In this document: positions 24,462 to 33,812 of the stretch, piece after piece
Layout of the letters: every line of letters begins with the position of its first letter
Position numbering within the stretch: position 1 is the stretch's first letter
Source of the DNA: Hepsetus odoe
Taxonomy: Eukaryota; Chordata; Actinopteri; Characiformes; Hepsetidae
Length of the DNA stretch: 64,000 bases
Direction of reading: 5' to 3'
Assembly (NCBI GenBank): GCA_017165825.1
Contig: CM029386.1
Coordinates: forward strand, 9,274,419 to 9,338,418
Program-made: the position numbers and the translations under genes
Notes under the pieces: model-generated
What the model saw: the letters and a program-made list of their open reading frames with translations, nothing else
Databases searched by the model: none
What the model was told of the DNA's origin: nothing

Positions 24462-26444
24462 AAGAGAGAGTGTGGCCTTTGTATGGCTACTCATGACTTG
24501 CTTTTGTCTGTTGTCTCACTAGACCCAGTTCTTTTTATGACCAATAGAGAAAAGCTTTTATAAACGTGTAATAGAGCGTGGCTTTAGCATGATGTCATGC
24601 ATGTCTTTAAAAAAAATGTTGCCCTGTATTTGTCCCCATGTGCAGACTAAAATGTGTTGAAATGGGGAAAAAATCCTCCCCAGTTCAATAGTGTCCAACC
24701 AGAAAGAGAAAAATCAGCTGTGCTCTAAATGCAATTCACTTACAGATGGTTTTGGCATCATTGGGGGCTCAAATTCATATGAACAGGACCATATAAAATG
24801 TTTAGAGATTTGCATCACTTGTGAGCCCCAAGTGGAGACCTGTTATTGATCCTCAAAATGTTGTGCGCTCTTTTCACTGAGGTACAGTTGTAGGTTGACT
24901 ATTTACAGCCAATTGAGCTTCTTCAAAAGTGCCAATACCAACAAAGGCTGGGAAGTCTGAGGATATTTATCACTGTTTTTGTGAGAAATTGCATTCCAAT
25001 ATTATTTTCTGAGCATATCATGAAAGCAACAGTGATTAAATAACACTGACCAACTGGATTTTTTACAAAGAACAGAATTAGTCCTTTTTAACTGGATTTA
25101 GTATAGTATTCATGTTTTAGTGGTGCTAGAAGTTCTTTCATATCCATTTAACCCTATCAAATGTCAGATAAAAAAATAAAATGATTTACTGTGTATTATG
25201 AACATTTTTTGTTTGAGACATCAAAAATATTGATTGTCAAAACATTCATTTTTTCTCACATTGACAACTGTGTGAGTAGTTTTGTTAAGTACAGTGAACA
25301 GTACCAGGATCATGATCCCATAATGCAAGGATGCCTTCCCAGCAACCCCTGGATCACAGATGACATCATGTACTGGAACATGACCTCTGAAACGTGAGTC
25401 ATGAACCATACATGCACATATATATATATTGCACAAATATACAGTACTGTGCAAAAGTTTTAGGCAGGTGTGAAAAAAGGCTGTAAACAAAGAATGCTTT
25501 CAAAAATGGAAGTGTTAATCATTTATTTTCACCAATCAACAAAATGCAGTGAATGAACAAAAGAAAAATCTAAATCAAATCAATATTTGGTGTGACTACC
25601 CTTTCCCTTCAAAACAGCATCAATTCTTCTAGATACACTTGCACAGTTTTTAAAGGTACTCGGCTGGTAGGTTGTTCCAAACATGACTGTGTTTCAACCT
25701 ATGTGTGACATTGATGATCATCAGCACCTGTTTGGTAAAATTGGTTGATCATACACCTGACTATAATCCTACAAAATCCCGGACTTTGTGCAAGTCTACC
25801 TATAATAATTGATGCTGGTTTGAAGGCAAAAGGTAGTAACACCAAATATTGATTTGATTTAGATTTTTCTTTTGTTCGCTCACTTTGCATTTTGTAAATT
25901 GATCCTGGGAAGCAGCTTAAGACTCTGTGCTGATCCTGGGGTTAAACCTTACCTAACTCTTTGTGCTGCTATTATACCCAAGGAGGTTGGGTAGCCAGTC
26001 GACCTTTGACCCTCAGAGTTTTTTTTTTCTCCACACTGTGGAGTTTTTGGTTCCTCTCCTCCGTAGTCGTCCGGCTTTAGCTTTTAGCCTTCAGTTTTTA
26101 GACCATGCTGTAACCTATGTCTTCCAGCTATGTAAAGCGCCTTGGGGCAACTCTGTTGTGAAAGGCGCTATACAAGAATAAATTGAATTGAATTGAATTG
26201 AATTGAATTGAATTGAATAAATTGATAAAAAATAAACAATCATTTTTTATATTTCTGAAAGCATTCTTTGTTTACAGCATTTTTTCACACCTGCCTAAAA
26301 CTTTTGCATAGTACTGTATATATATATGGCAAAATCAAGTTTCTGCCAAGGCCATCTCAATCACTTTATCTGAACCTTGGCTGAAACTATGTTGTCTCAT
26401 ATGTAGCATAATGGTCCTGGAAGAACATTTATAAGATTGTTATC

Positions 26445-26482
<38 letters not shown>

Positions 26483-29400
26483 GATGAACCCAGCCACTAG
26501 GGATGCACAAGCCAGTGTATTTCTTCGTGCCGGTCCCTAGGGTTAAGAGGGTGTCAGGGAGGGTGATGAGTTTGAAGCTGGAAGTTGAAGGTGTGATAAT
26601 GAATGTTGTTAGTGCTTATGCTCCACAAGTTGGTTGTAAGATGAAAGAGAAGGAAAAATTCTGGAGTGAGTTAGATGAAGTGATAGAGAGTGTACCCAGG
26701 GGAGAGAGAGTGATGATTGGTGCATATTTTAATGGTCATGTTGGTGAAGGGAACAGAGGTGATGAGGAGGTGATGGGTAGGCATGGTGTCAAGGAGAGGA
26801 ATCCTGAAGGTCAGATGGTTGTAGATTTTGCAACAAGGATGGAAATGGCTGTAGTTAATACTTATTTTAAGAAGAGGGAGGAGCACAGGGTGACGTATAA
26901 GAGTGGAGGAAGATGCTCACAGGTGGATTATATTCTTTGCAGGAGGATCAGTTTGAAAGAGATCAGAGACTGCAAAGTAGTGACAGGGGAGAGTGTAGCT
27001 AAACAGCATAGGATGGTGGTCTATAGGATGACCTTGGAGGTCAAGAAGAGGAGGAAAGTGAGGGCAGAGTCGAGGATCAAGTAGTGGAAGCTGAAGGAGG
27101 AGGACTGTAAGGTGGAATTCAGGCAGGAGTTAACACGGGCACTGGGAGGTGTTGAAGAGCTACCGGATTGCTGGGAAACTACTGCAGAAGTGATAAGGCA
27201 GACGGCTAGAAATGTACTTGGTGTGACATCTGGAAGGAAGAAAGAGGATAAGGAAACCTGGTGGTGGAACCAAGAAGTCCAGGAGTGTATTCAAAAGAAG
27301 AGGGAGACAAAGAAGACATGGGACAGTCAGAGAGATGAAGAAAGTAGACAGGTGTACAAGGAGATGAACCGCAGGGCGAAGAAAGCAGTGGTGAAGGCCA
27401 AAGATAAGGTGTTTGGTGAATTGTATGAGAGGTTGGACAGTAAAGAGGGAGAAAAGGACCTTTACCAATTGGCTAGACAGAGAGACAGATCTGGGAAAGA
27501 TGTGCTACAGGTCAGGGCGATTAAAGATAGAAATGGTAACGTACTCACAGGTGAACGGAGCGTGTTGAGCAGATGGAAGGAATACTTTGAGGAGCTGATG
27601 AATGAAGAAAATGAGAGAGAGAGAAGACTGGATGATGTGAGAAGAGTTAACCAGGAAGTGCAGCAAATAAACAAGATGGAAGTAAGGGCAGCGATGAAGA
27701 GGATGAAGAATGGAAAGGCTGTTGGACCGGATGACATACCAGTGGAAGCATGGAGATGTTTAGGGGAGATGGCAGTTGAGTTTCTGACCAGATTGTTTAA
27801 CACAATCTTGGCAAGTGAGAAGATGCCTGAGGAGTGGAGACGAAGTGTACTGGTACCGATCTTCAAGAATAAGGGTGATGCACAGAGCTGTAGTAACTAT
27901 AGAGGGATAAAGTTGATCAGCCACACCATGAAGTTATGTGAAAGAGTAGTGGAAGCTCGGTTAAGAAAAGAGGTGAGGATCAGTGAACAGCAGTATGGTT
28001 TTATGCCGAGAAAGTGCACCACAGATGCAATGTTTGCTCTGAGGGTGTTGATGGAGAAGTACAGAGAAGGTCAGAAGGAGCTGCATTGTGCCTTTGTGGA
28101 TTTGGAGAAAGCATATGACAGGGTGCCTAGAGAGGAGTTGTGGTTTTGTATGAGGAAGTCTGGTGTTACAGAGAAGTATGTGAGAGTAGTTCAGGATATG
28201 TATGATGACAGTGTAACAGTGGTGAGATCTGCAGTGGGAGTGACGGATGCATTTAAGGTAGATATTGGATTACATCAAGGATCAGCACTGAGCCCATTCT
28301 TGTTTGCAGTAGTAATGGACAGGTTGACAGATGAGGTTAGACAGGAGTCTCCGTGGACGATGATGTTTGCTGATGATATTGTGATCTGTAGTGAGAGTAG
28401 GGAGCAGCTTGAGGAGAACCTGGAGAAATGGAGATATGCTCTTGAGAGGAGAGGAATGAAAGTGAGTAGGGCAAAGACAGAATACATGAGTGTGAATGAA
28501 AGGGAGGAAAGTGGCATGGTTAGGATGCAGGGAGTGGAGGTAACAAAGGTGGAGGAGTTTAAATACCTGGGATCAACAGTTCAGTGTAACGGCGAGTGTG
28601 GAAGAGAGGTGAAGAAGAGAGTGCAGGCTGGTTGGAATGGGTGGAGAAGAGTGGCTGGAGTGATTTGTGACAAACGCGTACCAGCTAGAGTAAAAGGGAA
28701 GGTTTACTGGACAGTAGTGAGACCAGCTATGTTTTATGGGTTGGAGACAGTGGCACTGACAAAAAGGCAGGAGGCGGAGCTGGAGGTGTCAGAGTTAAAG
28801 ATGCTGAGATTTTCGTTGGGTGTGACGAGAATGGACAGGATTAGAAATGAGTATATTAGTGGGACAGCTCAGGTTAGACGTCTTGGAGACAAAGTTAGAG
28901 AAGCAAGGTTGCGTTGGTTTGGACATGTGCAGAGGAGAAACAAGGATTATATTGGAAGGAGGATGTTGAAGATGGAGCTGCCAGGAAAGAGGAGAAGAGG
29001 AAGACCAAAGAGGAGGTTTATGGATGTGGTGAGAGAGGACATGCAGGTGGTCGGTTTGAAGCAGGAAGATGCAAAAGACAGGAAGAAATGAAGACAGTTG
29101 ATCCACTGTGGCGACCCCTAAACGGGAGCAGCCGAAAGAAAAAGAAGAAGAAGAAGATTATTATTATTAGATGAATGCTCTCAGAAACCCTGCTTTGTTT
29201 TCTCCAACTTTATTGTATGTTCCTGAAGTCATGGTGCTGTTTTATGGACAAATGGAGGTAGTTCAAATAATTGAACGCACGATTATTGTGACACATATTG
29301 GGCAGTGGTGGCCTTGTGGTTAGTGACGACGCCCCAGGATCGGAGGTCCCCTTGAGCAAGGAACCATCCTTGTCACTGCTCCACGGGTGCTGGACATAGC

Positions 29401-32400
29401 TGCCCCATGCTGCACATGTGCATGTATGGGTTAAATGCAGAGAATGTCTTTCGCTGTGTTTCACTGCGTGCTGTGCTGTTTCACAATGACAATTAGTCAC
29501 TTTCACGTCACATGTGTTTTTGTAGAAAATAAGTATTTTTGATGAGGAATTTTTCTTCATGAAGAAAAGATTTCCTCTCAATACAATTATTCCAAGGTTG
29601 GACATTTTTCTCATCTTTTTTCAGTGTGAGATGGAGCCACTTCACTAAAACTGGACTGAACAAAGGAATGGCATTAACTGTGAAGGACACTGTAGAATGA
29701 GATTATGAATGTAGGCTATTATGCTCAGACAACTCAAACACCCTCTCAGATCTCAGGACTTTCCCTGGGGGAAAAAACTTTAGGTTGAAAATTGTTACTT
29801 GTCAACCTAAAATTGACACTGCTGTACCCTTAAGTTTGCACTGTCTGCAGACTGGTGAACTGAAACCATACAGATAATTTCTGACAGTGCACTAAAAAAT
29901 GCGTGACATTATCCTTGCTATTTATTGTTGGACTGATCTGTGGTATTTTTTAAATGTTCCTGACCAGGGTAGCCATGCCGACCAGACTGCGTGTTGAGCG
30001 CTGGAGCTTTAGCTTCCTGGAGCTGCTGAATGACCCGTTGGGAAGAAAAGAGCTCCTTGCTTATTTGGAGAAAGAGTTCAGTGGTAAACCAACTTTTGCA
30101 AACATGCTTGCACATGAACTCAAAGCATTTCAAGATCATACAGTACTGTGCAAAATTTTTAGGCAGATGTGAAAAAATGCTGTAAACAAAGAATGCTTTC
30201 AAAAATGGAAGTGTTAATCATTTATTTTCATCAATCAACAAAATGCAGTGAGTGAACAAAAGAGAAATCTAAATCAAATCAATATTTGGTGTGACCACCC
30301 TTTGCCTTCAAAACAGCATCAATTCTTCTAGGTACACTTGCACACAGTTTTTGAAGGAACTCGGCTGGTAGGTTGTTCCAAACATCTTGGAGAACTAACC
30401 ACAGATCTTCTGTGGATGTAGGCTTCCTCACATCCTTCTGTCTCTTCATGTAATCCAGACACACTGGATGATGTTGAGATCAGGGCTCTGTGGGGGCCAT
30501 GAGAATTGATGCTGGTTTGAAGGCAAAAAACTTTGCATTTTGTAAATTTATTAAAATAAACAATCACTATTTATATTTCTGAAAGCATTCTATGTTTACA
30601 GCATTTTTTCCACACCTGCCTAAAACTTTTGCACAGTAATGTACCTCAATGAAGAGCCCAGCAGAAATTGTTTAGAAATGGAATAAAGTCCAGATCCCAC
30701 AGATTTATCAAGAGTTCTGCATAATTTTGCCATCCAAATGTCTTTACAGCAGCAGAGAATGGAATTGACTTCATGATTCAAAAAGACAGTTATAGCCTTT
30801 TATCACTTAAACTCATGAAACCTATGCTTTTTCAGATATTATTTTTGTGCATAGGTTTGCTAATATTAATTGTCCACATTGCATTTCTGTGCCTTACCGT
30901 GGCCTGCATGTACTTCGCCATGGCCAAAATGAAATCTCAAAAAATCATAATAAATCTCAGAAAATTGTTCAGACCTCTTGATTGTGCACTACTGTGGATT
31001 TGACCACTTTGTTGGCTTTTGTGCTTTTTACCAAGTAAGCCAAAATCTTTTATGATATTGAAGGATGTATTTCATGCAGTTATAAGAGATTTGCTGGTCT
31101 CTGCATTCGCTGCAGTGTTTTTTTGAGTTTGAGAGGAGCATCTTTCATCCCACTGCAGTTTATGGATGCATTAATTATGTAACAACTGCCTGTGTTTCTT
31201 GTCCCCCCCTTCTGCTCTCCGTTCCTTTTACTCTCTTAATTTTTCTCAGCGGAGAACTTGTGCTTCTGGCAAGCATGTGAGGATGTGCGGCACGGGGAGG
31301 CTTCCAAAATCGCAGCAAAAGTGGATGAGGTTTACAAGTATGAACAGATTTAAATGCCAGTCACTTGCAAAAAACGACCATTGCTAAAATTATGCATTGA
31401 ATGTATCTGATATAATGAAGAGTGTTATGAATCAACATGAATAAAATATTATGAATCAGTGCAGAATTTGAGCAAGTAAATGAAAGTCAATGTTTTAGTC
31501 AAATGAAAATGATGCATGTAAACCTAATGTGATTTTATCAAAGCTCTATCAGTTATGGCCAGAAAGTCGTGTTCATTTTATTATTATTTTTTACCTAGGC
31601 TTCATTGGTTTGAATGGTGGGTGGTGGCGGTCTAGTGGTAGAATACTTGACTATGGACCAAGAGGTTGCATGTCGCAGAATCCCACCTCCAGCACCACCA
31701 ACACTGGGTTCCTGAGCAAAACCTTTAACCCCAAGTTGCTCCAGGGGGACTGTCCCTGTGATCAGGAATTGGAAGTCACATTGGCCATAAATGTAAATGT
31801 AATGAATGTTTCTGTTTTCTTGCAGGCAGTTCCTTGCACCCGGTGCTAGTCGGTGGGTGAATATTGACAGTAAGACAATGGAGAAAACTTTAGAGGGAAT
31901 TACGCATCCACATCGTTTTGTCTTGGATGATGCCCAAATGCACATTTACTTTCTCATGAAAAAGGTAGGAAGTAATACTCCAGTGTTTCAGCCTAAAGTT
32001 TCACCAGATAATTGTGTAATAAGAAGAGAAATATATGGCTAAATAAGCTAAAATGTAGTTTTATATGTTTTACATTGGGTGATAAGCAGGTTTAATTTTT
32101 TGCTCATCAAGGGATTAAAGTTGCGCTAAGCAGCAGGATAATGATCCAGAGCAAGCAAGCCCACCCCCAAAAAAATTAGGAAAAAACTTTTTATTAAGAT
32201 TGTGTCCTAACCTGGAACCCATGGAGACATTGTGGCAGGACAATAAAAAAAAAAAACACAGAAAAGGCCTTCAATGTGACTGAATTAAAACAATATAGTA
32301 GAAAAAATATATACCATATACCAATATACCATATACCATTTTTCCACAGTGAAGCTAACTTTATTACACGTGGGATTTAAGTGCTGGTTTGTCCTTCAAT

Positions 32401-32884
32401 AAACCACAAGATCACTTGGAAACTGCATGTTTGGTTTATCTTGTATATTATTCTATATTTATTAGAGATAGAAACAATGAACAGAAATAATGTGATCTGG
32501 TAAATGGTGAAAATGAGATACAAATACACAGCACTGTACAACTGACCAAAGGAAATGTTTTTGTTTTTATCTGAAGGACTCCTACCCTCGGTACCTGAAA
32601 TCGGACCTGTACAAGAATCTGTTGGGGAAAGCTATCGTACCGCAAGAAACAAAGAAAAGGTATGTCTCCAAGCACCCAAAACATGAAACAAGCAAGACAT
32701 ACATAAAAATGACCAAAGGAGTTTCTCACATTCTGCACCTGTGGTTTCCAGCGTGTTTCCATTCATGCGTCGTCAGCGACACTCAAGTCCATCCCCGGCA
32801 TTGGCCACACAGCCAGCGGAGGACAATGGAAAGACACAGCCCAACAGTGGCAAGGCTGCCACTGCTACTGCCTCTCAGATTTAG
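9593..32884 (+). CDS. rgs11: Regulator of G-protein signalling 11, 17 coding exons
   Basis: R7-family RGS protein: with Gbeta5 it accelerates GTP hydrolysis by Galpha-i/o, in mammals notably in retinal ON-bipolar cells. Coding exons are 9593-9655, 10277-10373, 14987-15037, 16431-16537, 17326-17377, 17477-17535, 17659-17735, 18267-18348, 22859-22934, 23831-23859, 24348-24409, 25277-25393, 29968-30083, 31250-31337, 31826-31964, 32577-32659 and 32752-32884. Phases agree throughout and give 476 codons plus stop (human about 467). The DEP domain is at residues ~25-105 (ERVIVSMQDPDMGIKM, YGYIYPLKEPRNL), the DHEX helical region at ~106-220 (IYLAKKNIRKQGEL), the Gbeta5-binding GGL domain at ~222-285 (ending CLPSNPWITDD) and the RGS domain at ~297-420 (VERWSFSFLELL, ENLCFWQACED, ARRWVNID-like SRWVNIDSKTME, HPHRFVLDDAQ). 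MERVIVSMQDPD and YWTSTRWPASELDYA point to RGS11 rather than RGS6/7/9. Exon 10 is only 29 nt, and the exon 12 acceptor (TGTGTGAG/T) is weak. Confidence 0.95.
10838..11077 (-). repeat. tRNA-derived SINE, type A, in rgs11 intron 2
   Basis: The complement of the tail (GTTATTGTGAAATACAGGAC) is at 10838 and the complement of the tRNA head (AACCACTAGGCCAACGCTGC) ends at 11077. Confidence 0.75.
12726..12815 (+). repeat. Type B SINE tail fragment
   Basis: Only the 3' module of the type B SINE is present: CTGGGTTGGACGCCAGCACT, then GGGACAAGCGGCAGAAAATG and GGATGGATG. There is no tRNA head. Confidence 0.6.
13790..13985 (-). repeat. Diverged interspersed repeat, fish SINE-like
   Basis: Includes GGTCACTAGTCCATCACAGG and, near the right end, GACTGGGAATCAAGCACTAA followed by CCGCTAAACCGCCA. 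This resembles the complement of a tRNA-like head in a widespread fish repeat. A related fragment may lie at 41770-41880. Assignment is tentative. Confidence 0.4.
14297..14486 (+). repeat. tRNA-derived SINE, second family, L2-like 3' tail
   Basis: The tRNA-like head has the A-box region GGTGGTCTAGTGGTAGAGTT and B-box GGTTCGAATCCC. The tail is TAAGAGCATCTGCTAAATGC followed by TGTAAATG, typical of SINEs that borrow an L2/CR1-type LINE 3' end. It lies in rgs11 intron 2, beside an RTE fragment. Confidence 0.75.
14505..14720 (+). mobile_element. RTE-clade LINE reverse-transcriptase fragment, decayed
   Basis: It aligns to 28021-28231 of the LINE copy at 26489-29156 (shared ACAGATGCAATGTTTGCTCT, AAGTACAGAGAAGGTCAGAA and GAGTTCAGGATATGTAT). 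The part around the catalytic AFVDLEKAYD motif carries an A-run, stops and small deletions. It is a dead fragment in rgs11 intron 2. Confidence 0.85.
14917..14950. repeat. (GT)n microsatellite just upstream of rgs11 exon 3
   Basis: About 34 bp of GT repeat ends about 36 bp before the exon 3 acceptor. It overlaps the expected branch-point region. Confidence 0.9.
15380..15755 (+). mobile_element. Tc1-like transposase fragment, decayed
   Basis: It contains AGAGTGAATGACTTCAACAG, GCAGGTCTTATGGAGTGTTC and AAGAGCTACTGTAGC, a remembered Tc1-like transposase segment (N-terminal DNA-binding part). The frame is broken and no terminal repeats are visible. It lies in rgs11 intron 3. Confidence 0.5.
17107..17150. 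repeat. (GGAT)n microsatellite
   Basis: An imperfect tetranucleotide repeat in rgs11 intron 4, preceded by CCATGACCCTAGTTGGGACT; possibly the tail of an old interspersed repeat. Confidence 0.8.
18647..18863 (-). repeat. tRNA-derived SINE, second family, L2-like tail
   Basis: Reverse copy: TTACATTTACATTTGCATTT and the complement of the CTGCTAAATGC-type tail at the left, and the B-box complement GGGATTCGAACC near 18795. The head complement (CCACTAGGCCACCACCACCC) is at the right. It lies in rgs11 intron 8. Confidence 0.75.
19328..19588 (+). repeat. tRNA-derived SINE, type A, near full length
   Basis: One of the best-preserved copies. Head GGGGCAGTGGTGGCCTAGTG, B-box GTGGGTTCGATACCC, body TTGAGCAAGGTACCGTCCCC and tail TTGTCACTTTCACTTT, about 260 bp. 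Useful as the local consensus for type A. Confidence 0.85.
20072..20262. repeat. Two (GT)n microsatellites
   Basis: GT dinucleotide tracts at about 20072-20101 and 20225-20262, in rgs11 intron 8. Confidence 0.9.
21605..22562 (+). mobile_element. Tc1-like transposon remnant with nested SINE, both termini present
   Basis: After TA the left end reads CACTTTATGGACAAAAG. The right end is its imperfect complement, CTTTGTCCATATAGTG, followed by TA at 22563. Internal stretches such as ATGGGTCATTGGGAGCTTCA and CAAGACATTTTGAAA fit a decayed transposase of this fish family. It is split by a type A SINE at 21966-22214 and has no open frame. It lies in rgs11 intron 8. Confidence 0.75.
21966..22214 (-). 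repeat. tRNA-derived SINE, type A, nested in a Tc1 remnant
   Basis: Complement of the full type A unit: tail at the left (GTGACAACCCTTGTCATTGC), B-box complement GGGAATCGAACCC near 22148, and head complement ending GCCCCCT-like at 22214. It post-dates the Tc1 element around it. Confidence 0.85.
22999..23412 (-). mobile_element. MITE-like deletion derivative of the 40197-41750 Tc1 family
   Basis: It starts after TA with CAGTACTGTGCAAAGG, 64 bp after rgs11 exon 9. It carries the 3' transposase-end sequence of the full element in reverse orientation (CCTTTGCCTTAAAAACAGC). That is fused to its 5' noncoding part (GTTGATCATACACCGACTAT), with the transposase core missing. The right terminal repeat is not found, so the copy is truncated. 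Confidence 0.85.
24419..24453. repeat. (GT)n microsatellite next to the rgs11 exon 11 donor
   Basis: A GT repeat of about 35 bp starts about 10 bp after the exon 11 5' splice site (24409/24410). Confidence 0.9.
25442..26316 (-). mobile_element. MITE-like Tc1 derivative with a nested L2-type tail
   Basis: Both ends are present: CAGTACTGTGCAAAAGTTTT at the left after TA, and AAACTTTTGCATAGTACTG followed by TA at the right. It starts 48 bp after rgs11 exon 12. The internal structure matches the copy at 22999. A separate repeat (25905-26225) interrupts it near the right end. Confidence 0.85.
25905..26225 (+). mobile_element. L2-type LINE 3' end or SINE with (TTGAA)n tail
   Basis: It ends AAAGCGCCTTGGGGCAACTC, then GGCGCTATACAAGAATAAA and a (TTGAA)n tail, a common fish L2-like 3' end. 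The flanks share TAAATTGAT (about 25896-25904 and 26218-26226), a likely target-site duplication within the Tc1 derivative. There is no open reading frame. Confidence 0.7.
26489..29156 (+). mobile_element. RTE-clade LINE copy 1, in rgs11 intron 12
   Basis: Flanked by a 19-bp target-site duplication (26470-26488 and 29157-29175, ATTATTATTATTAGATGAA). It starts CCCAGCCACTAGGGATGCAC and ends in (AAG)n. It is 2668 bp against 3144 bp for copy 2: about 476 bp of the 5' part, covering the start and first half of the endonuclease, is deleted near 26540. The polyprotein reads from about 26540 with an in-frame TAG at 27082-27084 (TGG in copy 2) and a TGA at 29089 that removes about 10 C-terminal residues. 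Reverse-transcriptase motifs AFVDLEKAYDRV, GSALSPF and MMFADDIV are intact. The endonuclease motif reads GAYFN where copy 2 has GADFN. The copy cannot move by itself. Confidence 0.9.
29297..29505 (+). repeat. tRNA-derived SINE, type A, with internal deletion
   Basis: Head GGCAGTGGTGGCCTTGTGG and tail CACAATGACAATTAGTCACT. About 40 bp containing the B-box region is missing after the head. It lies in rgs11 intron 12. Confidence 0.7.
30141..30641 (-). mobile_element. MITE-like Tc1 derivative, second deletion form
   Basis: It starts after TA with CAGTACTGTGCAAAAT and ends CAGTAATG before TA, 57 bp after rgs11 exon 13. On the minus strand it keeps the last ~60 codons of the transposase (KRQKDVRKPTSTEDLW... 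to HTKY). The coding DNA upstream reads LNII then Q, where the family has the catalytic E. The rest of the transposase is deleted. Confidence 0.9.
31618..31800 (+). repeat. tRNA-derived SINE, second family, abutting rgs11 exon 15
   Basis: Head GGTGGCGGTCTAGTGGTAGA, body TTGCTCCAGGGGGACTGTCC and a short L2-like end ATAAATGTAAATG. It stops about 25 bp before the exon 15 acceptor, so it occupies the usual branch-point region. Confidence 0.75.
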
Positions 32885-33359
32885 CTGCTTACATGAACGA
32901 CTGTTCATGAAAAGATGTTTCTGCCGTCACGGGTGGGTCAGCTACATTAAAAGCATGTACAGAACAGGCTGAAGCTCTCCTTTCCTTCTTCCATGTCTGA
33001 AAGTCACCACTCATACAGGATGATAGAAATATTGCTAATTTGCACTTTTTTGATGTCACAGGACAGCTTGTGCAGGGTTTTCTAGTTAAGATATAGCAAT
33101 AATATCAGGCAACACCAAATTACCAAGTGTTCCTAGAATTTACTTGACATTTTTTGATTAAAGCTTGTTTTCTGTGTTCAGATTCTTCAAGATCCTTTAT
33201 TATTACTATTCATGTGCTTTATTTTTCCTATCCTTGTGTCACCTTGGAGTCTTTCTTTATTGTAAAGGTACCAACACTTAAGAAACTCTTGAGCCCAAGT
33301 GATACACATTAAAACAGCATTGGACGATGTATTCAAAAGAGAATTCCACCATTTTACAG
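32885..33359 (+). other. rgs11 3' UTR and flank
   Basis: Follows the rgs11 stop codon (TAG at 32882-32884). ATTAAA variants occur near 33157 and 33307 and could be polyadenylation signals. No gene is seen. Confidence 0.4.
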
Positions 33360-33523
33360 ATACTTACCTGGCAGAGGAGATACCATGATCAGGAAGGTGG
33401 TTCACCCAGGGTGAGGCTCAGCCATTGTACTCCGGTTATGCTGACCCCTGCGAATTCCCCAAATGTGGGAATCTCGACTGCATAGTTTCTGGTAGTGGGG
33501 GACTGCGCTCGCGCTCTCCCCTT
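33360..33523 (+). ncRNA. U1 snRNA-like sequence, probable pseudogene or variant
   Basis: About 164 nt resembles U1 snRNA along its whole length. The 5' end ATACTTACCTGG, which pairs with 5' splice sites, is intact. So are GAGATACCATGATCA, TGCTGACCCCTGCGA and TAGTGGGGGACTGCG. The Sm-binding region, normally AATTTGTGG, reads AGTTTCTGG, which should weaken Sm assembly. Directly after the 3' end comes a (TTAT)n run instead of a recognisable U1 3' box, and no clear proximal sequence element was found upstream. Identity is strong; activity is doubtful. Confidence 0.85.
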
Positions 33524-33544
33524 ATTTATTTATTTATTTATTTA

Positions 33545-33812
33545 TGGGGCAGCGGTGGCCTAGTGGTTAGGGAGTTGCCCCCACATTGGAAGATTGTGGG
33601 TTCAATTCCCTTAGGTAGGTTGCCCTGAGGTACCCTTCAGCAAGGTACTGTCCCCGTCACTGCTACCCGGGCGCTTTCAATAGCTGCCCACTGCTGCACG
33701 GTGTTTGCATGGGTTAAATGCAGAGGTCCAATTTCGTTGTGGTTCACGTGTGCTGTGCTGTGACCTCGCAATGACAATCGCAATGACTCGCAATCGCAAT
33801 GACACTTTCACT
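33545..33812 (+). repeat. tRNA-derived SINE, type A, near full length
   Basis: Head GGGGCAGCGGTGGCCTAGTG, B-box GTGGGTTCAATTCCC, the GCAAGGTACTGTCCCCGTCA body, then a tail in which CGCAATGAC is locally repeated before CACTTTCACTTT. It follows the U1-like sequence and a (TTAT)n tract. Confidence 0.85.

Noticed and set aside
26503..27084. A host gene resembling craniofacial development protein 2
   Set aside because: That annotation is common for RTE endonuclease frames. Target-site duplications and the second copy at 58640-61783 show it is a LINE.
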